Assembly: GCF_009928445.1 (NCBI RefSeq) | Contig: NZ_JAABNO010000022.1 | Location: 1-64,000, forward strand | DNA: 64,000 nt | Reading direction: 5' to 3' | DNA from: Clostridium sp. C8-1-8 | GTDB lineage: Bacteria; Bacillota; Clostridia; Clostridiales; Clostridiaceae | Shown here: piece by piece, positions 28,233 through 37,853 of the stretch | How the letters are laid out: the number at the start of each line of letters is the position of its first letter | How positions within the stretch are numbered: the first letter of the stretch is position 1 | Notes under the pieces: generated by a model | Seen by the model: only the letters and a program-made list of their open reading frames with translations | What the model was told of the DNA's origin: nothing | Databases searched by the model: none | Made by a program: the position numbers and the translations under genes

Positions 28233-28802
28233 TTACTCTATCCATTTTGTGAGTTCTGAAGCAGGCTTTCTTACAGTAGGTTTCTTTTCCATATCAGCAT
28301 ATCCCAAGTAAACCAAAGCTACTAGCTCATCCTTTTCTTTTAACCCAAAAAATTCTTTCATTTTTATATGATAGCATGCCTTACCAGTTTTCCAAAAGGC
28401 TGCTACTCCTAAAGCATGTGCTGCTAAAAGCATATTTTCCACTGCCGCATAAGTCGCACCCAGTTCTTCAATCCTTAAAGCCTTATTATTTTCAGTAACT
28501 TCTGCCGCCACTGCAATAATAACTGGCGCTCTAAAAGGTTTGTTTATTTCCTTTTCTAACTTCTTTTTTCCATCTTCACTCGCTATATCCACTCCAGAAG
28601 TTACTACTATATCTTCCATAACCTTAGATAAAGCTTTTCTTCCATTACCACTTATAACAAAGAATCTCCAAGGTTGAGTTAAATATCTGTTAGGTGCATG
28701 AGTACCTGCTTCAATTATACTTTCTATAACTTCCTTAGGTATAGGCTCATCTTTTACTTTTCCTATGGAAGTTCTTGTGTTTATTGCTTCTAATACCTCC
28801 AT
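28233..28802 (-). CDS. nitroreductase family protein
   Basis: A ~190-residue FMN-dependent oxidoreductase of the nitroreductase fold. Seen are the N-terminal RTSIGKVKDEPIPKEVIE, the FMN-contacting AGTHAPNRYLTQPWRFFV and LLAAHALGVAAFWKTG. Such enzymes reduce nitro-aromatics, quinones or similar with NAD(P)H; the natural substrate is unknown. AAGGTG sits 7 bases before the ATG at 28802, preferred over an in-frame GTG at 28811. It follows a small coiled-coil gene by 21 bases, so the two are probably cotranscribed. Confidence 0.88.
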   Translation of the reverse strand: MEVLEAINTRTSIGKVKDEPIPKEVIESIIEAGTHAPNRYLTQPWRFFVISGNGRKALSKVMEDIVVTSGVDIASEDGKKKLEKEINKPFRAPVIIAVAAEVTENNKALRIEELGATYAAVENMLLAAHALGVAAFWKTGKACYHIKMKEFFGLKEKDELVALVYLGYADMEKKPTVRKPASELTKWIE

Positions 28803-28823
28803 AAATTTCACCTTCTCATTTAA

Positions 28824-29024
28824 TTATTTTTCCGGCATCTTACCGAACATCTTATATAATACTTTGTCATATACATCTAGTTTATCCGCTAGCATATGCC
28901 AGTTTTTGTGTTCTTCATTTGCAACTTGAACTTGATTTTTCTCAATTTTTTCTACTCTTTCTTTTATGTCCTTTATGTCATCTCGTAATGCCTCTAACAG
29001 TTCCTTTATTTCTTTTTCTTCCAT
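28824..29024 (-). CDS. small coiled-coil protein, function unknown
   Basis: A 66-residue, highly charged protein. Residues ~1-32 have heptad spacing of hydrophobics (EIKELLEALRDDIKDIKERVEKI), indicating a coiled coil; the C-terminal part is KLDVYDKVLYKMFGKMPEK. An AGGAGG ribosome binding site is 7 bases before the ATG. It lies between the 245-residue unknown gene and the nitroreductase, all on one strand. It may be a partner or oligomerisation protein; function unknown. Confidence 0.7.
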   Translation of the reverse strand: MEEKEIKELLEALRDDIKDIKERVEKIEKNQVQVANEEHKNWHMLADKLDVYDKVLYKMFGKMPEK

Positions 29025-29057
29025 TTCTTTACCTCCTGTAAAATAGGATACTAGTAT

Positions 29058-29795
29058 TTAATCATACATCGAAGCAGTATGATAAGTAAAGTGGTCATCA
29101 GTTAAAGTTTTGTTCTTCCAGCTTATCTCACTTAAATTATTATCTATGCTTTCTACAATATACTTTAGAATCTCAGTTTCATCAGCTTTTTCATCTTTAG
29201 CAATACTCAATATAAGTGTATCAAGTTTGTGCTTCAAATATTCTTCCATAGTAGCTCTAATTGAGTAATTGCCCAAATACTCAGTATCATATTTTTCTTT
29301 TTCTAAAGCTTCTTTTTCCTCTGAAGTTCCAATGGTCAAATTTATATCTATAGCTTCACCATCATAAAAATAAAGTACTCCTAAAGCATGCAAACTAATA
29401 TGTTTAAAGTTATCAAACACATAATTTTCAAAAGAAGTACTTATATCACCTATAAGCTCTTTAATATGACTAGCTACTTTTGATTGATGGTAATCAATAT
29501 AAAAAGGAATGTAGATGCCTTCAGAAAGTAATCCAACTTCCTCCAAGTCACCAGTTTCGCTATACGTTATTTTTAAATTACTTAAATCCCTATATAACTC
29601 TTTTTCATAAATATGCCTGTGTCCATTATTCAATATCTTATAAAATGGTGAGTAACAAAGAATTTCAAAGTTACTATCTACATAATCATCTAGTTGAAAG
29701 TCTCTTTCATAAACAACCTTAACATCAACGTTATTTTTCTTACCTATTAAGATTATTAAATCCTCATCAGTATATGTATCGTATAATCTCTCCAT
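29058..29795 (-). CDS. conserved-looking protein, function unknown
   Basis: A 245-residue soluble, acidic protein with no signal peptide or membrane helix. It starts MERLYDTYTDEDLIILIGKK after GAGGT and ends with an aromatic/histidine-rich segment (DDHFTYHTASMYD). No motif is recognised. It is the first gene of a short same-strand group with the coiled-coil gene and nitroreductase, but the 33-base gap does not prove a shared function. Confidence 0.6.
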   Translation of the reverse strand: MERLYDTYTDEDLIILIGKKNNVDVKVVYERDFQLDDYVDSNFEILCYSPFYKILNNGHRHIYEKELYRDLSNLKITYSETGDLEEVGLLSEGIYIPFYIDYHQSKVASHIKELIGDISTSFENYVFDNFKHISLHALGVLYFYDGEAIDINLTIGTSEEKEALEKEKYDTEYLGNYSIRATMEEYLKHKLDTLILSIAKDEKADETEILKYIVESIDNNLSEISWKNKTLTDDHFTYHTASMYD

Positions 29796-30117
29796 AAAAA
29801 TACTAACCTCGGTTTCATAGAATATATCTCAATTATATATTCTATTATAAATAAATACAAACCTTCAGATGTACAACTTTTATAAAAAATAAATATTAGT
29901 AATTTAGTAGTAATCTGTATAAAAAACTCACTTATACTGTATGGTGGCTACTATAGGAGGTTAATCACCTACCCAAACTAATATTTTCACTTAATTTCCA
30001 GTCAATCCTATTACACTTCCCTTCGAAATATAAATTATGTATCTGATATCTAATCTATATTAACAAATGAAAAACTTCTATCTAACTAAAAAAGATAAAA
30101 GCAAAAGGAGAAATTTT
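29796..30117. other. intergenic region between divergent genes
   Basis: AT-rich, holding the divergent promoters of the 245-residue unknown gene and the chemotaxis receptor. I could not identify convincing promoter boxes. The only notable sequence is a short GGAGGTTAATCACCT inverted repeat near 29957. Confidence 0.3.
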
Positions 30118-31827
30118 ATGTTAAAAACAATTAAAAGTAAACTTATTATGTTAGTTACAATTCTAGCACTTTCAATGTTCATCTTAGGAATCTATTTTTT
30201 GATTACATTGAATAAAGTAAATTCTAGTTCTACAGTCATAAATGATATATGGTTAGAGGGAGTCAAGCATTCTCAATCAATAAACACTTTAACCTCAGAT
30301 TATAGAATACTAGAATTTGAACATATCTTATCTACTGATGCTAATGTCATGAGTTCTATAGAAACAGAATTAGAAAAAACAAACAACATTATAACTGATG
30401 AGATGACTAGTTATTCAAAGTCTTTATACAATGATGAGGATAAAAAACTATACAGTACTTTTAACACAGAATGGACTAAATATCTTGAACTGCATAAAAA
30501 CATAATTACTCTTAGCAGAAATCTAAAAACTGACGATGCTATGCAGATTATGAATACTGAAGGGAAAACAGCTTTTACAAATGCATCATCCGCATTATCA
30601 AAGTTAGTAGATTTTAATAAGACTATGTCTGCAAAGGCTAGTGCTGATGGAGATGACCAATATAATAAAGCTAAAATTGTTTCAATAATTATAATAGGTA
30701 CTATGGCTTTACTTTCAATAATTTATGGTTTATTTATAACTGCTAAAATTTCTAAATCCTTAAATACAGTAAAAAAGGATTTAGATACTTTAGTTGAAAA
30801 AGGTGGAGACTTAACTCAAGAGATCAAAGTAAATTCTAAGGATGAAATTGGCCAAATGGCTACTAGTCTAAACATGTTTATTGCTAATATTAGACAAATT
30901 ATGAGTGAAATTAGCTCTGGAACTGAAAGTATACTTGTTGGAAGCGATGAAATCAATCATATGATTAATTCTCTTTCTATAAGCATTGATGAAGTATCTT
31001 CAACCACTGAGGAGCTTTCTGCTGGAATGGAAGAAACTGCTGCTTCTGCTGAAGAAATCTCTGCGACTTCACAAGAAATCGAAAAGTCTATACAGGATAT
31101 ATCAGAGAAATCTATGGATGGTGCAGATAAAGCTTCCCAGATTAACAAAAGAGCCGAAAATGCCCGTAATGAATTTATTATATCTAAAGAAAATGCACAA
31201 AAGGTATTAAATAGTACTAAAGAATCTCTACAAAGAGCAATTGATGACTCAAAGGTAGTAGAAAAAATAAGCATACTATCTTCATCCATACTTGAAATAA
31301 CCGAGCAAACAAATCTTTTAGCTTTAAATGCAGCAATAGAAGCGGCTAGAGCTGGAGAAGCTGGCAAGGGATTTGCAGTTGTTGCCGATGAAATAAGAGG
31401 TTTAGCTGAGCAATCCAAAGATACAGTTGGTGAAATCCAACAAATTACTAAAGGAGTTACATTGGCTGTTAGTAATCTTGCTGACAACTCTACTGGATTA
31501 TTAAACTTCGTTTCTGAAGATGTAAACAAAGACTATGAAAAAATGCTTGAGGTTACTGAGAAGTACAGCAATGATGCTTATTATGTTGACAAACTAGTTA
31601 ATGAGTTCAGCTCTACTACAGAACAGTTATTGGCATCAATTCAAGATATCACTCGAACTATAGAGCAAGTTGCAGATGCATCTACGGAGGGTGCTAGCGG
31701 AAGCACAAATATTGCAAGCAGGATTATAAGTATTAGCGAAACTTCTTCAGAGGTATTGCAAAAGGCTAGCGATTCAAGAGACAATGCAGAAAATCTAAAA
31801 AGTGCTATTAGTAAATTTAAGTTATAA
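30118..31827 (+). CDS. methyl-accepting chemotaxis protein
   Basis: A transmembrane chemoreceptor. The frame is open from 30067, but AAAAGGAG lies 8 bases before the ATG at 30118 (569 residues). Order: TM1 (~7-30), extracytoplasmic four-helix-bundle-like sensor domain, TM2 (~190-210), HAMP (~212-265) and the signalling domain, whose conserved hairpin tip [19 protein letters not shown] binds CheA/CheW. The ligand is unknown. It is monocistronic with a bidirectional terminator downstream. It suggests a motile organism, although no flagellar genes are in the window. Confidence 0.93.
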   Translation: MLKTIKSKLIMLVTILALSMFILGIYFLITLNKVNSSSTVINDIWLEGVKHSQSINTLTSDYRILEFEHILSTDANVMSSIETELEKTNNIITDEMTSYSKSLYNDEDKKLYSTFNTEWTKYLELHKNIITLSRNLKTDDAMQIMNTEGKTAFTNASSALSKLVDFNKTMSAKASADGDDQYNKAKIVSIIIIGTMALLSIIYGLFITAKISKSLNTVKKDLDTLVEKGGDLTQEIKVNSKDEIGQMATSLNMFIANIRQIMSEISSGTESILVGSDEINHMINSLSISIDEVSSTTEELSAGMEETAASAEEISATSQEIEKSIQDISEKSMDGADKASQINKRAENARNEFIISKENAQKVLNSTKESLQRAIDDSKVVEKISILSSSILEITEQTNLLALNAAIEAARAGEAGKGFAVVADEIRGLAEQSKDTVGEIQQITKGVTLAVSNLADNSTGLLNFVSEDVNKDYEKMLEVTEKYSNDAYYVDKLVNEFSSTTEQLLASIQDITRTIEQVADASTEGASGSTNIASRIISISETSSEVLQKASDSRDNAENLKSAISKFKL

Positions 31828-32015
31828 CAGCTCTAAACTATATAATTATACTTTAAGGTGCTACTAATTATATTTTTCAGGATTTTCATAAGTAAATCGG
31901 ATTCAATCATAAGCTTATCGAATTACCTAATATATTTCTTAACTAAATACATAATGTAATAAAACCTCTAAAAATCTTATAATGAATTTATATTGAAATA
32001 TTATTCCATAGAACT

Positions 32016-32052
32016 AAAAAAAACAAGATAATTAAAATTATCTTGTTTTTTT
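32016..32052. terminator. bidirectional terminator
   Basis: AACAAGATAAT pairs with ATTATCTTGTT, with T-runs following on both strands, between the chemoreceptor and the convergent LCP gene. Confidence 0.85.
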
Positions 32053-32063
32053 ATTAATATACT

Positions 32064-33071
32064 CTACTTTGCAGCAGCATCTTCAAATACATAGTTTTGA
32101 ATTCTCTTCTTTAAAGCATCCTTATCGTATGTAAAGTAGAATGTTCCCTTAATAAGTCCACCCTTACAGTTATCTAGTCCTTCTATTGGGAATATTTGTT
32201 GTTGTATATTTCCAATACCACTCTTAAGTACTCCAGTACCTAAGCTAAGTAAATCAGAAGCTCCTATAGTTGTTTCTAAATAAGGTGATACCTTCTTAAT
32301 TACGCCTGGAAGTTCTGTTGGACTTGTTGATTTAATCTTATTAAACATAGCTACTAAAACTTCTCTTTGTCTATCTGTTCTTGCAAAGTCATTATCATTA
32401 TATCTTATTCTACAATATCCAACTGCTTGTATACCGTTTAAGTGTTGCATTCCTGGTGCTGAAAGTGAGCTAGCTGTCTTATTTACTTCTCTTGCAACAT
32501 CTTGTATATATTTGTTTGTTTCTGTAAATTCACTTTGTTTTACATTAATATCTACTCCACCTATAGCATCAATTATGTTTGCTAATTCACCAAAATCAAC
32601 AACTACATAGTCTTTGATATTAAGTCCGAAGTTTTGGTTCATTGTCTTTATTGACAGTTCTCCTTTACCAAAAGCAAAGGCATGATTAAGCTTGTCCATT
32701 CCGTGTCCATCAATACTTACATAACTATCTCTCATTATAGATGTAAGCTTAAGTTTATTATGCTTTTTATCTATTGTAACAAACATAGTTGCATCTGATC
32801 TTCCTGTATCATTTGCTCGTCTGTCTACTCCAAGTAACGCTATATTTATTATACTATCATCATACTTATCTTTAATATCCTGATCTATACTCCTATTTAC
32901 TTCATCTTTAGATATAGTATCTTTCTTTATTCCACCAAGAGTATCAGAGTACAGCTTATATAACCCAACAGAACCAAAAACTAAAACAAATACTAATACC
33001 GCTGTTACAGAAATTAAAACTATTTTCGTAGACTTTTTCATTTTCTTTTTATGTTTATCTTTTTTTGCCAT
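32064..33071 (-). CDS. LytR-CpsA-Psr (LCP) family cell-wall protein
   Basis: A 335-residue membrane-anchored enzyme. LCP proteins attach teichoic acids or other glycopolymers to peptidoglycan. A lysine-rich cytoplasmic start (1-14), one TM segment (~15-37) and the extracellular LCP domain are visible. Family signatures are NIALLGVDRR, RSDATMFVT, SIMRDSYV and, later, CRIRYNDNDFARTDRQREV with the conserved arginines that bind the polyprenyl phosphate. Length and arrangement are normal. The gene stands alone. Confidence 0.93.
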   Translation of the reverse strand: MAKKDKHKKKMKKSTKIVLISVTAVLVFVLVFGSVGLYKLYSDTLGGIKKDTISKDEVNRSIDQDIKDKYDDSIINIALLGVDRRANDTGRSDATMFVTIDKKHNKLKLTSIMRDSYVSIDGHGMDKLNHAFAFGKGELSIKTMNQNFGLNIKDYVVVDFGELANIIDAIGGVDINVKQSEFTETNKYIQDVAREVNKTASSLSAPGMQHLNGIQAVGYCRIRYNDNDFARTDRQREVLVAMFNKIKSTSPTELPGVIKKVSPYLETTIGASDLLSLGTGVLKSGIGNIQQQIFPIEGLDNCKGGLIKGTFYFTYDKDALKKRIQNYVFEDAAAK

Positions 33072-33377
33072 TTTCGTCCTCCAATTATATTATTCTCCAA
33101 TTTTTAAATACTAAATTCTTTAATGCTAAATCTCACATTTAGTATTCTACCACAAAATTATTTTTTTTTCACAAGAATATTATGTTTTTTGATGAAATAA
33201 TCCATATTTCTCACACAATTCCTTGATATTACTAGTGTATATTATTTTATCGAATCATTATAAACATAATGGTTACAAATTGATGTAATATTTATAAACT
33301 TAATTACCATAAAACTGATATCTAGCTATATTTTCCTTGGAATAAAAGATTTTTTATATATTCCTAGACAGTAAATA
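33072..33377. other. 306-bp intergenic region
   Basis: AT-rich upstream region of the LCP gene. No gene, repeat or clear promoter is recognised. Confidence 0.3.
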
Positions 33378-33414
33378 AAAGCATTATAGAATTTCTCGTT
33401 ATCTACAATGCTTT
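33378..33414 (-). terminator. terminator of the amino-acid ABC operon
   Basis: AAAGCATTGTAGA and TCTATAATGCTTT form a stem (one mismatch) with an 11-base loop, then TTATT on the minus strand, 20 bases after the ATPase gene. Confidence 0.65.
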
Positions 33415-33433
33415 CACTTAAAAATAGTCTTTT

Positions 33434-34174
33434 CTATTTTAAAATATTCAAAAATCTATTCATTCTTTCATTCTTAGGATTTCTAAATATCTCTTCTGGA
33501 CTTCCCTCCTGGAGAATCTTTCCTTCCTCCATAAATACCACCTTGTGGGCAACCTCCCTAGCAAAATTCATATTATGAGTTACAACTACCATGGTCATAC
33601 CTTCTTCTGCTAGTTCTTTCATTACTTTAAGAACTTCCGCTTCCAATTCTGGATCAAGGGCTGATGTAGGCTCATCAAACAGTATAATCTTAGGTTCCAT
33701 TGCCATTGCTCTAGCTATAGCCACTCTTTGCTGCTGGCCTCCTGATAGTTCATAGGGGTAATTATTAGCTTTCTCTGACAATCCAACTTTACTAAGTAAC
33801 CTCATTGATTTCTCTTTTGCCTCATCCTTAGAACGTTTTAATACTGTAACCTGTCCTTCCATTATATTTTGGAGCACATTCATATGTGGAAACAAGTTAA
33901 AGCCTTGAAATACCATTCCAGTCTGCTTTCTGAATGAAATTATTTCTTTTTCAGATAATTTGGCGTTACTATGAAACTTAATAGTGGTATCCCCTAAAGT
34001 GATTTCTCCTTCATTAGGTATTTCTAATAAATTCATACATCTAAGTAAAGTAGTTTTACCAGATCCAGAGGGACCTATTATTACCGTTGTCTTACCTTCT
34101 TCTATATTTAAATCTATTGACTTCAAAATATGATTTTTTCCAATAAACTTGTCTAACTTACCTATATTAATCAT
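33434..34174 (-). CDS. polar amino-acid ABC transporter ATP-binding protein
   Basis: A 246-residue GlnQ-type ATPase. It shows Walker [10 protein letters not shown], the Q-loop region [13 protein letters not shown], signature [14 protein letters not shown], Walker [14 protein letters not shown] and the switch histidine in [10 protein letters not shown]. It powers the transporter formed with the adjacent permease. The operon order, reading the minus strand, is binding protein, permease, ATPase. The family covers cystine, glutamine, arginine and other polar amino acids; the sequence does not decide the substrate. Confidence 0.95.
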   Translation of the reverse strand: MINIGKLDKFIGKNHILKSIDLNIEEGKTTVIIGPSGSGKTTLLRCMNLLEIPNEGEITLGDTTIKFHSNAKLSEKEIISFRKQTGMVFQGFNLFPHMNVLQNIMEGQVTVLKRSKDEAKEKSMRLLSKVGLSEKANNYPYELSGGQQQRVAIARAMAMEPKIILFDEPTSALDPELEAEVLKVMKELAEEGMTMVVVTHNMNFAREVAHKVVFMEEGKILQEGSPEEIFRNPKNERMNRFLNILK

Positions 34175-34185
34175 TGTGCCCTCCG

Positions 34186-34869
34186 TTACTTAGCTACATA
34201 TTTCTCTAATCTTAACTCTATTCTTCTTTGAACTGCAGAGAGTACCGTACAGAAGATCAAATAAACTACAGCAGCTTCAGTATAAAGCCATAAGGGCTCA
34301 TAGGTAGTTGCTGTAACTCTTTGCGCTACCTGGAACATCTCGGTTAGGGTTATAGTTGCAGCTAAAGAAGTATCCTTTACTAAACTTATAAAAGAATTGA
34401 ATAGTGGAGGTACTGATACTCTTGTAGCTTGAGGTAAAATTATCCTTCTTAGAGCTTTACTTCTACTCATCCCTAGAGAAAACGCTGATTCCCATTGGCC
34501 TTTTGGAATAGATAAAATTGCCGCTCTTATGACTTCTGAATTATAAGCTCCTACACTAAGGGTAAAGGCTATAATCGCTGATGGTAATGGATCTAAAATA
34601 ACTCCTATTTTAGGTAAACCATAAAAAATTATAAATAACTGTACTAAAAGTGGAGTTCCTCTTATTATCCAAACATAGAACTTTGCAATGCCATTGAGTA
34701 TCTTAAGATCGGACAATCTACATAATGCGGTAAAAAGTGCTAAAATCAAACCTAATATAAATGAAATGATGGTAACAGGCATGGTAAAAACCAAGCCTGC
34801 TTTCAATATTGGCCAGAATGAATCTGTAAGTATATTAATTATTCTTAAAGTGCTTTCGTCAAGATTCAT
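34186..34869 (-). CDS. polar amino-acid ABC transporter permease
   Basis: A 227-residue permease of the HisM/GlnP family with about five membrane segments and the EAA-loop region ([25 protein letters not shown]) that couples to the ATPase. It overlaps neither neighbour: 8 bases follow the binding-protein gene and 11 precede the ATPase. It presumably works as a homodimer, since no second permease is present. Confidence 0.94.
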   Translation of the reverse strand: MNLDESTLRIINILTDSFWPILKAGLVFTMPVTIISFILGLILALFTALCRLSDLKILNGIAKFYVWIIRGTPLLVQLFIIFYGLPKIGVILDPLPSAIIAFTLSVGAYNSEVIRAAILSIPKGQWESAFSLGMSRSKALRRIILPQATRVSVPPLFNSFISLVKDTSLAATITLTEMFQVAQRVTATTYEPLWLYTEAAVVYLIFCTVLSAVQRRIELRLEKYVAK

Positions 34870-34877
34870 CTTAAACC

Positions 34878-35675
34878 CTATTTAGATACATCTACATTGA
34901 AATATTTATTGGATATTTTTAAATAGGTACCATCATTTTTCATATCAGCTAAAGCCTTATTTATTGCATCTACTAATTCTTTGTTTCCTTTGTTTATAAG
35001 TATACCATCTTGATCTGCATCTTTCTTCTCCGCAGCTATCTTTACTGCAACATCAGGCTTCTGTTTCTTCAAATCATAGAAGGATAAACTATCATTAATA
35101 GTTGCATCTGCTCTACCTGCAAGTATTAAATCAATAGATTGATTAAATCCATCTGAAGTTACTATCTCAGCACCATTTGCTTGAGCTAACTTTCCTAGAT
35201 TACTAGTAAGAGTTTGTGCAGCTTTTTTTCCCTTTAAGTCTTCAAAAGTATTTATTGTTGTATTATCGCTCTTTACTACAAGAACCGCTCTTGAAGTTAC
35301 GTAAGGATCTGAAAAATCATACTTCTTTTTTCTTTCTTCACTAATTCCTACTTGGTTTACCACAATATCAAATCTCTTTGCATCAAGTCCAGCAAGCATT
35401 CCGTCCCACTTTGTTTCTATAAACTCAGGCTTTACACCTAATCTTTTAGCAACTTCTTCTGCTATTTCTACATCAAAGCCTACAAGCTTGCCATTGCTAT
35501 CATGATAAGTATACGGAGCATAAGTTCCTTCTGTTCCTACCTTTATAGTACCTTGTTTCTTTATGCTTTCTAATAGATTTGTAGAGGTTGTGCTTTCTTT
35601 TGTTTTAGATGCACAACCAACCAATCCAACTGTTGCTATTAAAAGTGCTCCCATAAGTAATGCAATTTTTTTCAT
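34878..35675 (-). CDS. polar amino-acid ABC transporter substrate-binding lipoprotein
   Basis: A 265-residue family-3 extracellular solute-binding protein. The lipobox is VGLVGC (Cys at ~21), so it is membrane-anchored outside. The domain shows GTYAPYTYHDSNGKLVGFDVEIAEEVAKRLG (key parts YAPYTY and GFDVE), the typical start of the amino-acid-binding fold. It is the first gene of the three-gene operon, with a promoter 48 bases upstream and GGGAG before the ATG. Confidence 0.94.
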   Translation of the reverse strand: MKKIALLMGALLIATVGLVGCASKTKESTTSTNLLESIKKQGTIKVGTEGTYAPYTYHDSNGKLVGFDVEIAEEVAKRLGVKPEFIETKWDGMLAGLDAKRFDIVVNQVGISEERKKKYDFSDPYVTSRAVLVVKSDNTTINTFEDLKGKKAAQTLTSNLGKLAQANGAEIVTSDGFNQSIDLILAGRADATINDSLSFYDLKKQKPDVAVKIAAEKKDADQDGILINKGNKELVDAINKALADMKNDGTYLKISNKYFNVDVSK

Positions 35676-35722
35676 TATTCTCCCTCAATTCCTAGTGTTT
35701 TAGTCATATTAGTATGTTTTGT

Positions 35723-35751
35723 ATGTTATCATTTATTATATATGTAGTCAA
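35723..35751 (-). promoter_or_regulatory. promoter of the amino-acid ABC operon
   Basis: Minus-strand TTGACT (35751-35746), a 17-base spacer and TAACAT (35728-35723), 48 bases before the start codon. No T-box or other riboswitch is seen between it and the gene. Confidence 0.65.
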
Positions 35752-36073
35752 CAGGTAATATGTTACATGTAAAAGCTTATAAATATTAGTAATTTCCACA
35801 TGAGTTATAGGCTGTTAACTTATATAATATAGCCTTATCATTAAAGTAATTTTATTTTCTCCAGTATTTAGATTTTTATTATATATATTTATAGCTTTTA
35901 TAATTTTTCAATATATATATTAAGCTTCTTTACTCTGAGTATTTTTCATAAGATTATGAAATCGATATCAGCTTTAAAATAAGTTTTATTATTTAATATC
36001 TACAATAAGTAGATGTTCTTAATAGTCGTAATTACTAGGTTTAGCCATTAGAATCTTTCACTAGTCTAGAAAA
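35752..36073. other. 322-bp intergenic region
   Basis: Very AT-rich with several poly-TA tracts. I see no gene or structured RNA. Confidence 0.3.
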
Positions 36074-36074
36074 G

Positions 36075-36118
36075 TAAAAAAACACAGATACTTTCCTTAA
36101 TTAGAAAGCCCTGTGTCT
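36075..36118 (-). terminator. terminator of the DEAD-box helicase gene
   Basis: ACACAGGGCTTTC pairs with GAAAGTATCTGTGT (imperfect), followed by seven T on the minus strand. Confidence 0.7.
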
Positions 36119-36216
36119 ATATTAAACTATTAAATTTTCTTAACTATCTGTGGGTTTATATTACAGTACAACAATTGAGTACTCTCTAAAATAATCAGAT
36201 AACCATTTTCTAAAGC

Positions 36217-37329
36217 TTATATTTCTATATTTCTTCTAGGAATTTTAAACTTTATCTCTTTCTCTATCTCTTCCAAATCTCTTTTATTCTTAGGATCTAT
36301 GAAAAGACAAGTATATCCTTCTGCACCTGCACGCCCAGTTCTACCTATTCGGTGAATGTAAGCTTCAGCATTTTCAGGAATATCATAATTGTAAACACGA
36401 TCTACTCCAGTTACATCTAAACCTCTTGCAGCCAAATCTGTAGCAATTAAGTATTGTATCTCTGCTTTTCTAAAGGACTTCATAACCTTTTCACGCTTCG
36501 ATTGAATTAAATCTCCATGAAGTTTTTCACAATTGTAACCACGACTATGAAGTGTGTCTTCTAGTTCATCAGCTCTTCTTTTAGTTCTGCAGAATATTAT
36601 AGCCATAAAAGGATTGTCTTCGTCAAGAACCTTACAAAGTGCATCCTTTTTATTCCTATCTGTAGTTTCAACAACTTCTTGTTTAATATTGTCAAGGGTC
36701 ACTTCATTAGCTTTTTTTATTGTAATGGTTATTGGCTCTTTCATATATCTATATGCCAGCTTCTTTACCTGTGCATCCATTGTTGCTGAGAAGCAAAGTA
36801 TCTGTCTCTTCTTTGAAGTTTCCTTTATTATAGCTTCCACATCATTTTTAAACCCCATTAAAAGCATTTGATCCGCTTCATCTAAAACTAGGGTCTTCAA
36901 CTTTGAAAGGTCCACTGCTTTTCTTTTTATATGGTCTAACAATCTTCCTGGAGTAGCTATTATAAGATGTATATTCCCTTTTAATTTTCTAAGCTGTCCA
37001 TCTATATCCTTACCACCATAAGCTGCTAATATATTAATATTCTTAGCTTCAGCCAGCTTCGTTGCCTGTTCTGTTATCTGAATAGCCAGCTCTCTAGTAG
37101 GAGTTAATATTAGAGCTTGAATGTTATCTGTCTTAGGCCAAATATTTTCAAACATAGGTAGTAAGAACGCAAGGGTTTTTCCTGTTCCTGTTTGAGCCTC
37201 TGCTATAACATCTCTTCCTGATCTAACAAACTCTATACTTTCCTTCTGTATTTGAGTTGGTACTGTAATTCCAGATTTCTTAAGTACTTTCGTTAATTCT
37301 TCACTGATACCTAGTTCTTTAAAATTCAT
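36217..37329 (-). CDS. DEAD-box ATP-dependent RNA helicase
   Basis: A 370-residue helicase core without a long C-terminal extension. Motifs are seen in order: Q motif (GITVPTQIQ), motif I AQTGTGKT, Ia PTRELA, II DEAD (VLDEADQM), III SAT, then TDLAARGLD and HRIGRTGRAG. Such proteins unwind short RNA duplexes during ribosome assembly, decay or cold adaptation. The lack of an RNA-binding extension separates it from DbpA/CshA types, so no symbol is given. Ribosome binding site GGAAAGGG precedes the ATG. Confidence 0.94.
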   Translation of the reverse strand: MNFKELGISEELTKVLKKSGITVPTQIQKESIEFVRSGRDVIAEAQTGTGKTLAFLLPMFENIWPKTDNIQALILTPTRELAIQITEQATKLAEAKNINILAAYGGKDIDGQLRKLKGNIHLIIATPGRLLDHIKRKAVDLSKLKTLVLDEADQMLLMGFKNDVEAIIKETSKKRQILCFSATMDAQVKKLAYRYMKEPITITIKKANEVTLDNIKQEVVETTDRNKKDALCKVLDEDNPFMAIIFCRTKRRADELEDTLHSRGYNCEKLHGDLIQSKREKVMKSFRKAEIQYLIATDLAARGLDVTGVDRVYNYDIPENAEAYIHRIGRTGRAGAEGYTCLFIDPKNKRDLEEIEKEIKFKIPRRNIEI

Positions 37330-37602
37330 TTTATTTCCCTTTCCGTTAGTGCAAATTTATTTTAATTTTCTCAAATCCGTATTTAATTTCTTGTTATTAG
37401 ATTAACAATTAATTAAGAAAACCCTATATTCAGTAGATATAACATATTATCTGCTAATTGAAATCTACTTATTATAAAAGAGGTATTACTTCAATTCTTA
37501 AACTCAGAATTAAATTTTCTAGGAAAATTTATAGAGTTTAAGCTTTTAAATAATCTATCTTGCCCTTAAAACATCGCTTAAACATAATATCATAGAAAGG
37601 TA

Positions 37603-37695
37603 TAAAACTTCAACGTTAAACTTTTTAAAAAAGTCGCTGAAGTGAACTTTTTTGCACATCTGCCTTTCCGAATGTACATAAGGAAAATCTGGCAG
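37603..37695 (-). other. conserved two-hairpin element, copy B
   Basis: On the minus strand a CTGCC/GGCAG-closed hairpin (37695-37660) is followed by ATGTGCAAAAAA, CACTTCAGC and a T-run, then CGTTGAAGT (37615-37607), which can pair with ACTTCAGCG. The order and several sequence blocks match 6251-6170, with stem changes that keep pairing. It lies after the YjjW gene and its terminator, and before the DEAD-box gene. The preceding stretch 37330-37602 shows nothing else. Confidence 0.5.
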
Positions 37696-37698
37696 GAA

Positions 37699-37747
37699 AA
37701 AAGCCATGCATACAGAGCTCTTTAGCTTACTCTCATGCATGGCTTTA
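37699..37747 (-). terminator. terminator of the yjjI-yjjW operon
   Basis: AAGCCATGCAT pairs perfectly with ATGCATGGCTT around a 23-base loop, followed by TTTTTT on the minus strand. Confidence 0.75.
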
Positions 37748-37780
37748 TAAATTTAAAGGTATTTTAGATATATTAATTAT

Positions 37781-37848
37781 TTGCGCAAGCTCATCTAAGC
37801 ATCGGATGACTGACCACTTAATTTCAACACAGTACTTTAACAGAGCTT
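37781..37848. repeat. dispersed inverted-repeat element, copy 2 (right-end fragment)
   Basis: Starts in TTGCGCAAGCTCATCTAAGC and continues through ATCGGATGACTGACCACTT to ACAGTACTTTAACAGAGCT. It is identical to copy 1 over the core and carries the longer right end seen in copy 4. The left arm is absent. Confidence 0.6.
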
Positions 37849-37853
37849 AATTT

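Noticed and set aside
30957..31529. 190-codon minus-strand frame inside the chemoreceptor gene
   Set aside because: Antisense shadow of the repetitive coiled-coil coding sequence of the receptor; no family resemblance.
35676..36073. T-box or S-box leader for the amino-acid transporter
   Set aside because: The promoter lies only 48 bases from the start codon, leaving no room for a riboswitch, and no conserved leader motif is visible.
37555..37740. 61-codon minus-strand open frame with cysteines
   Set aside because: It lies across the yjjW terminator hairpin and the structured element copy B, and has no ribosome binding site; chance frame.
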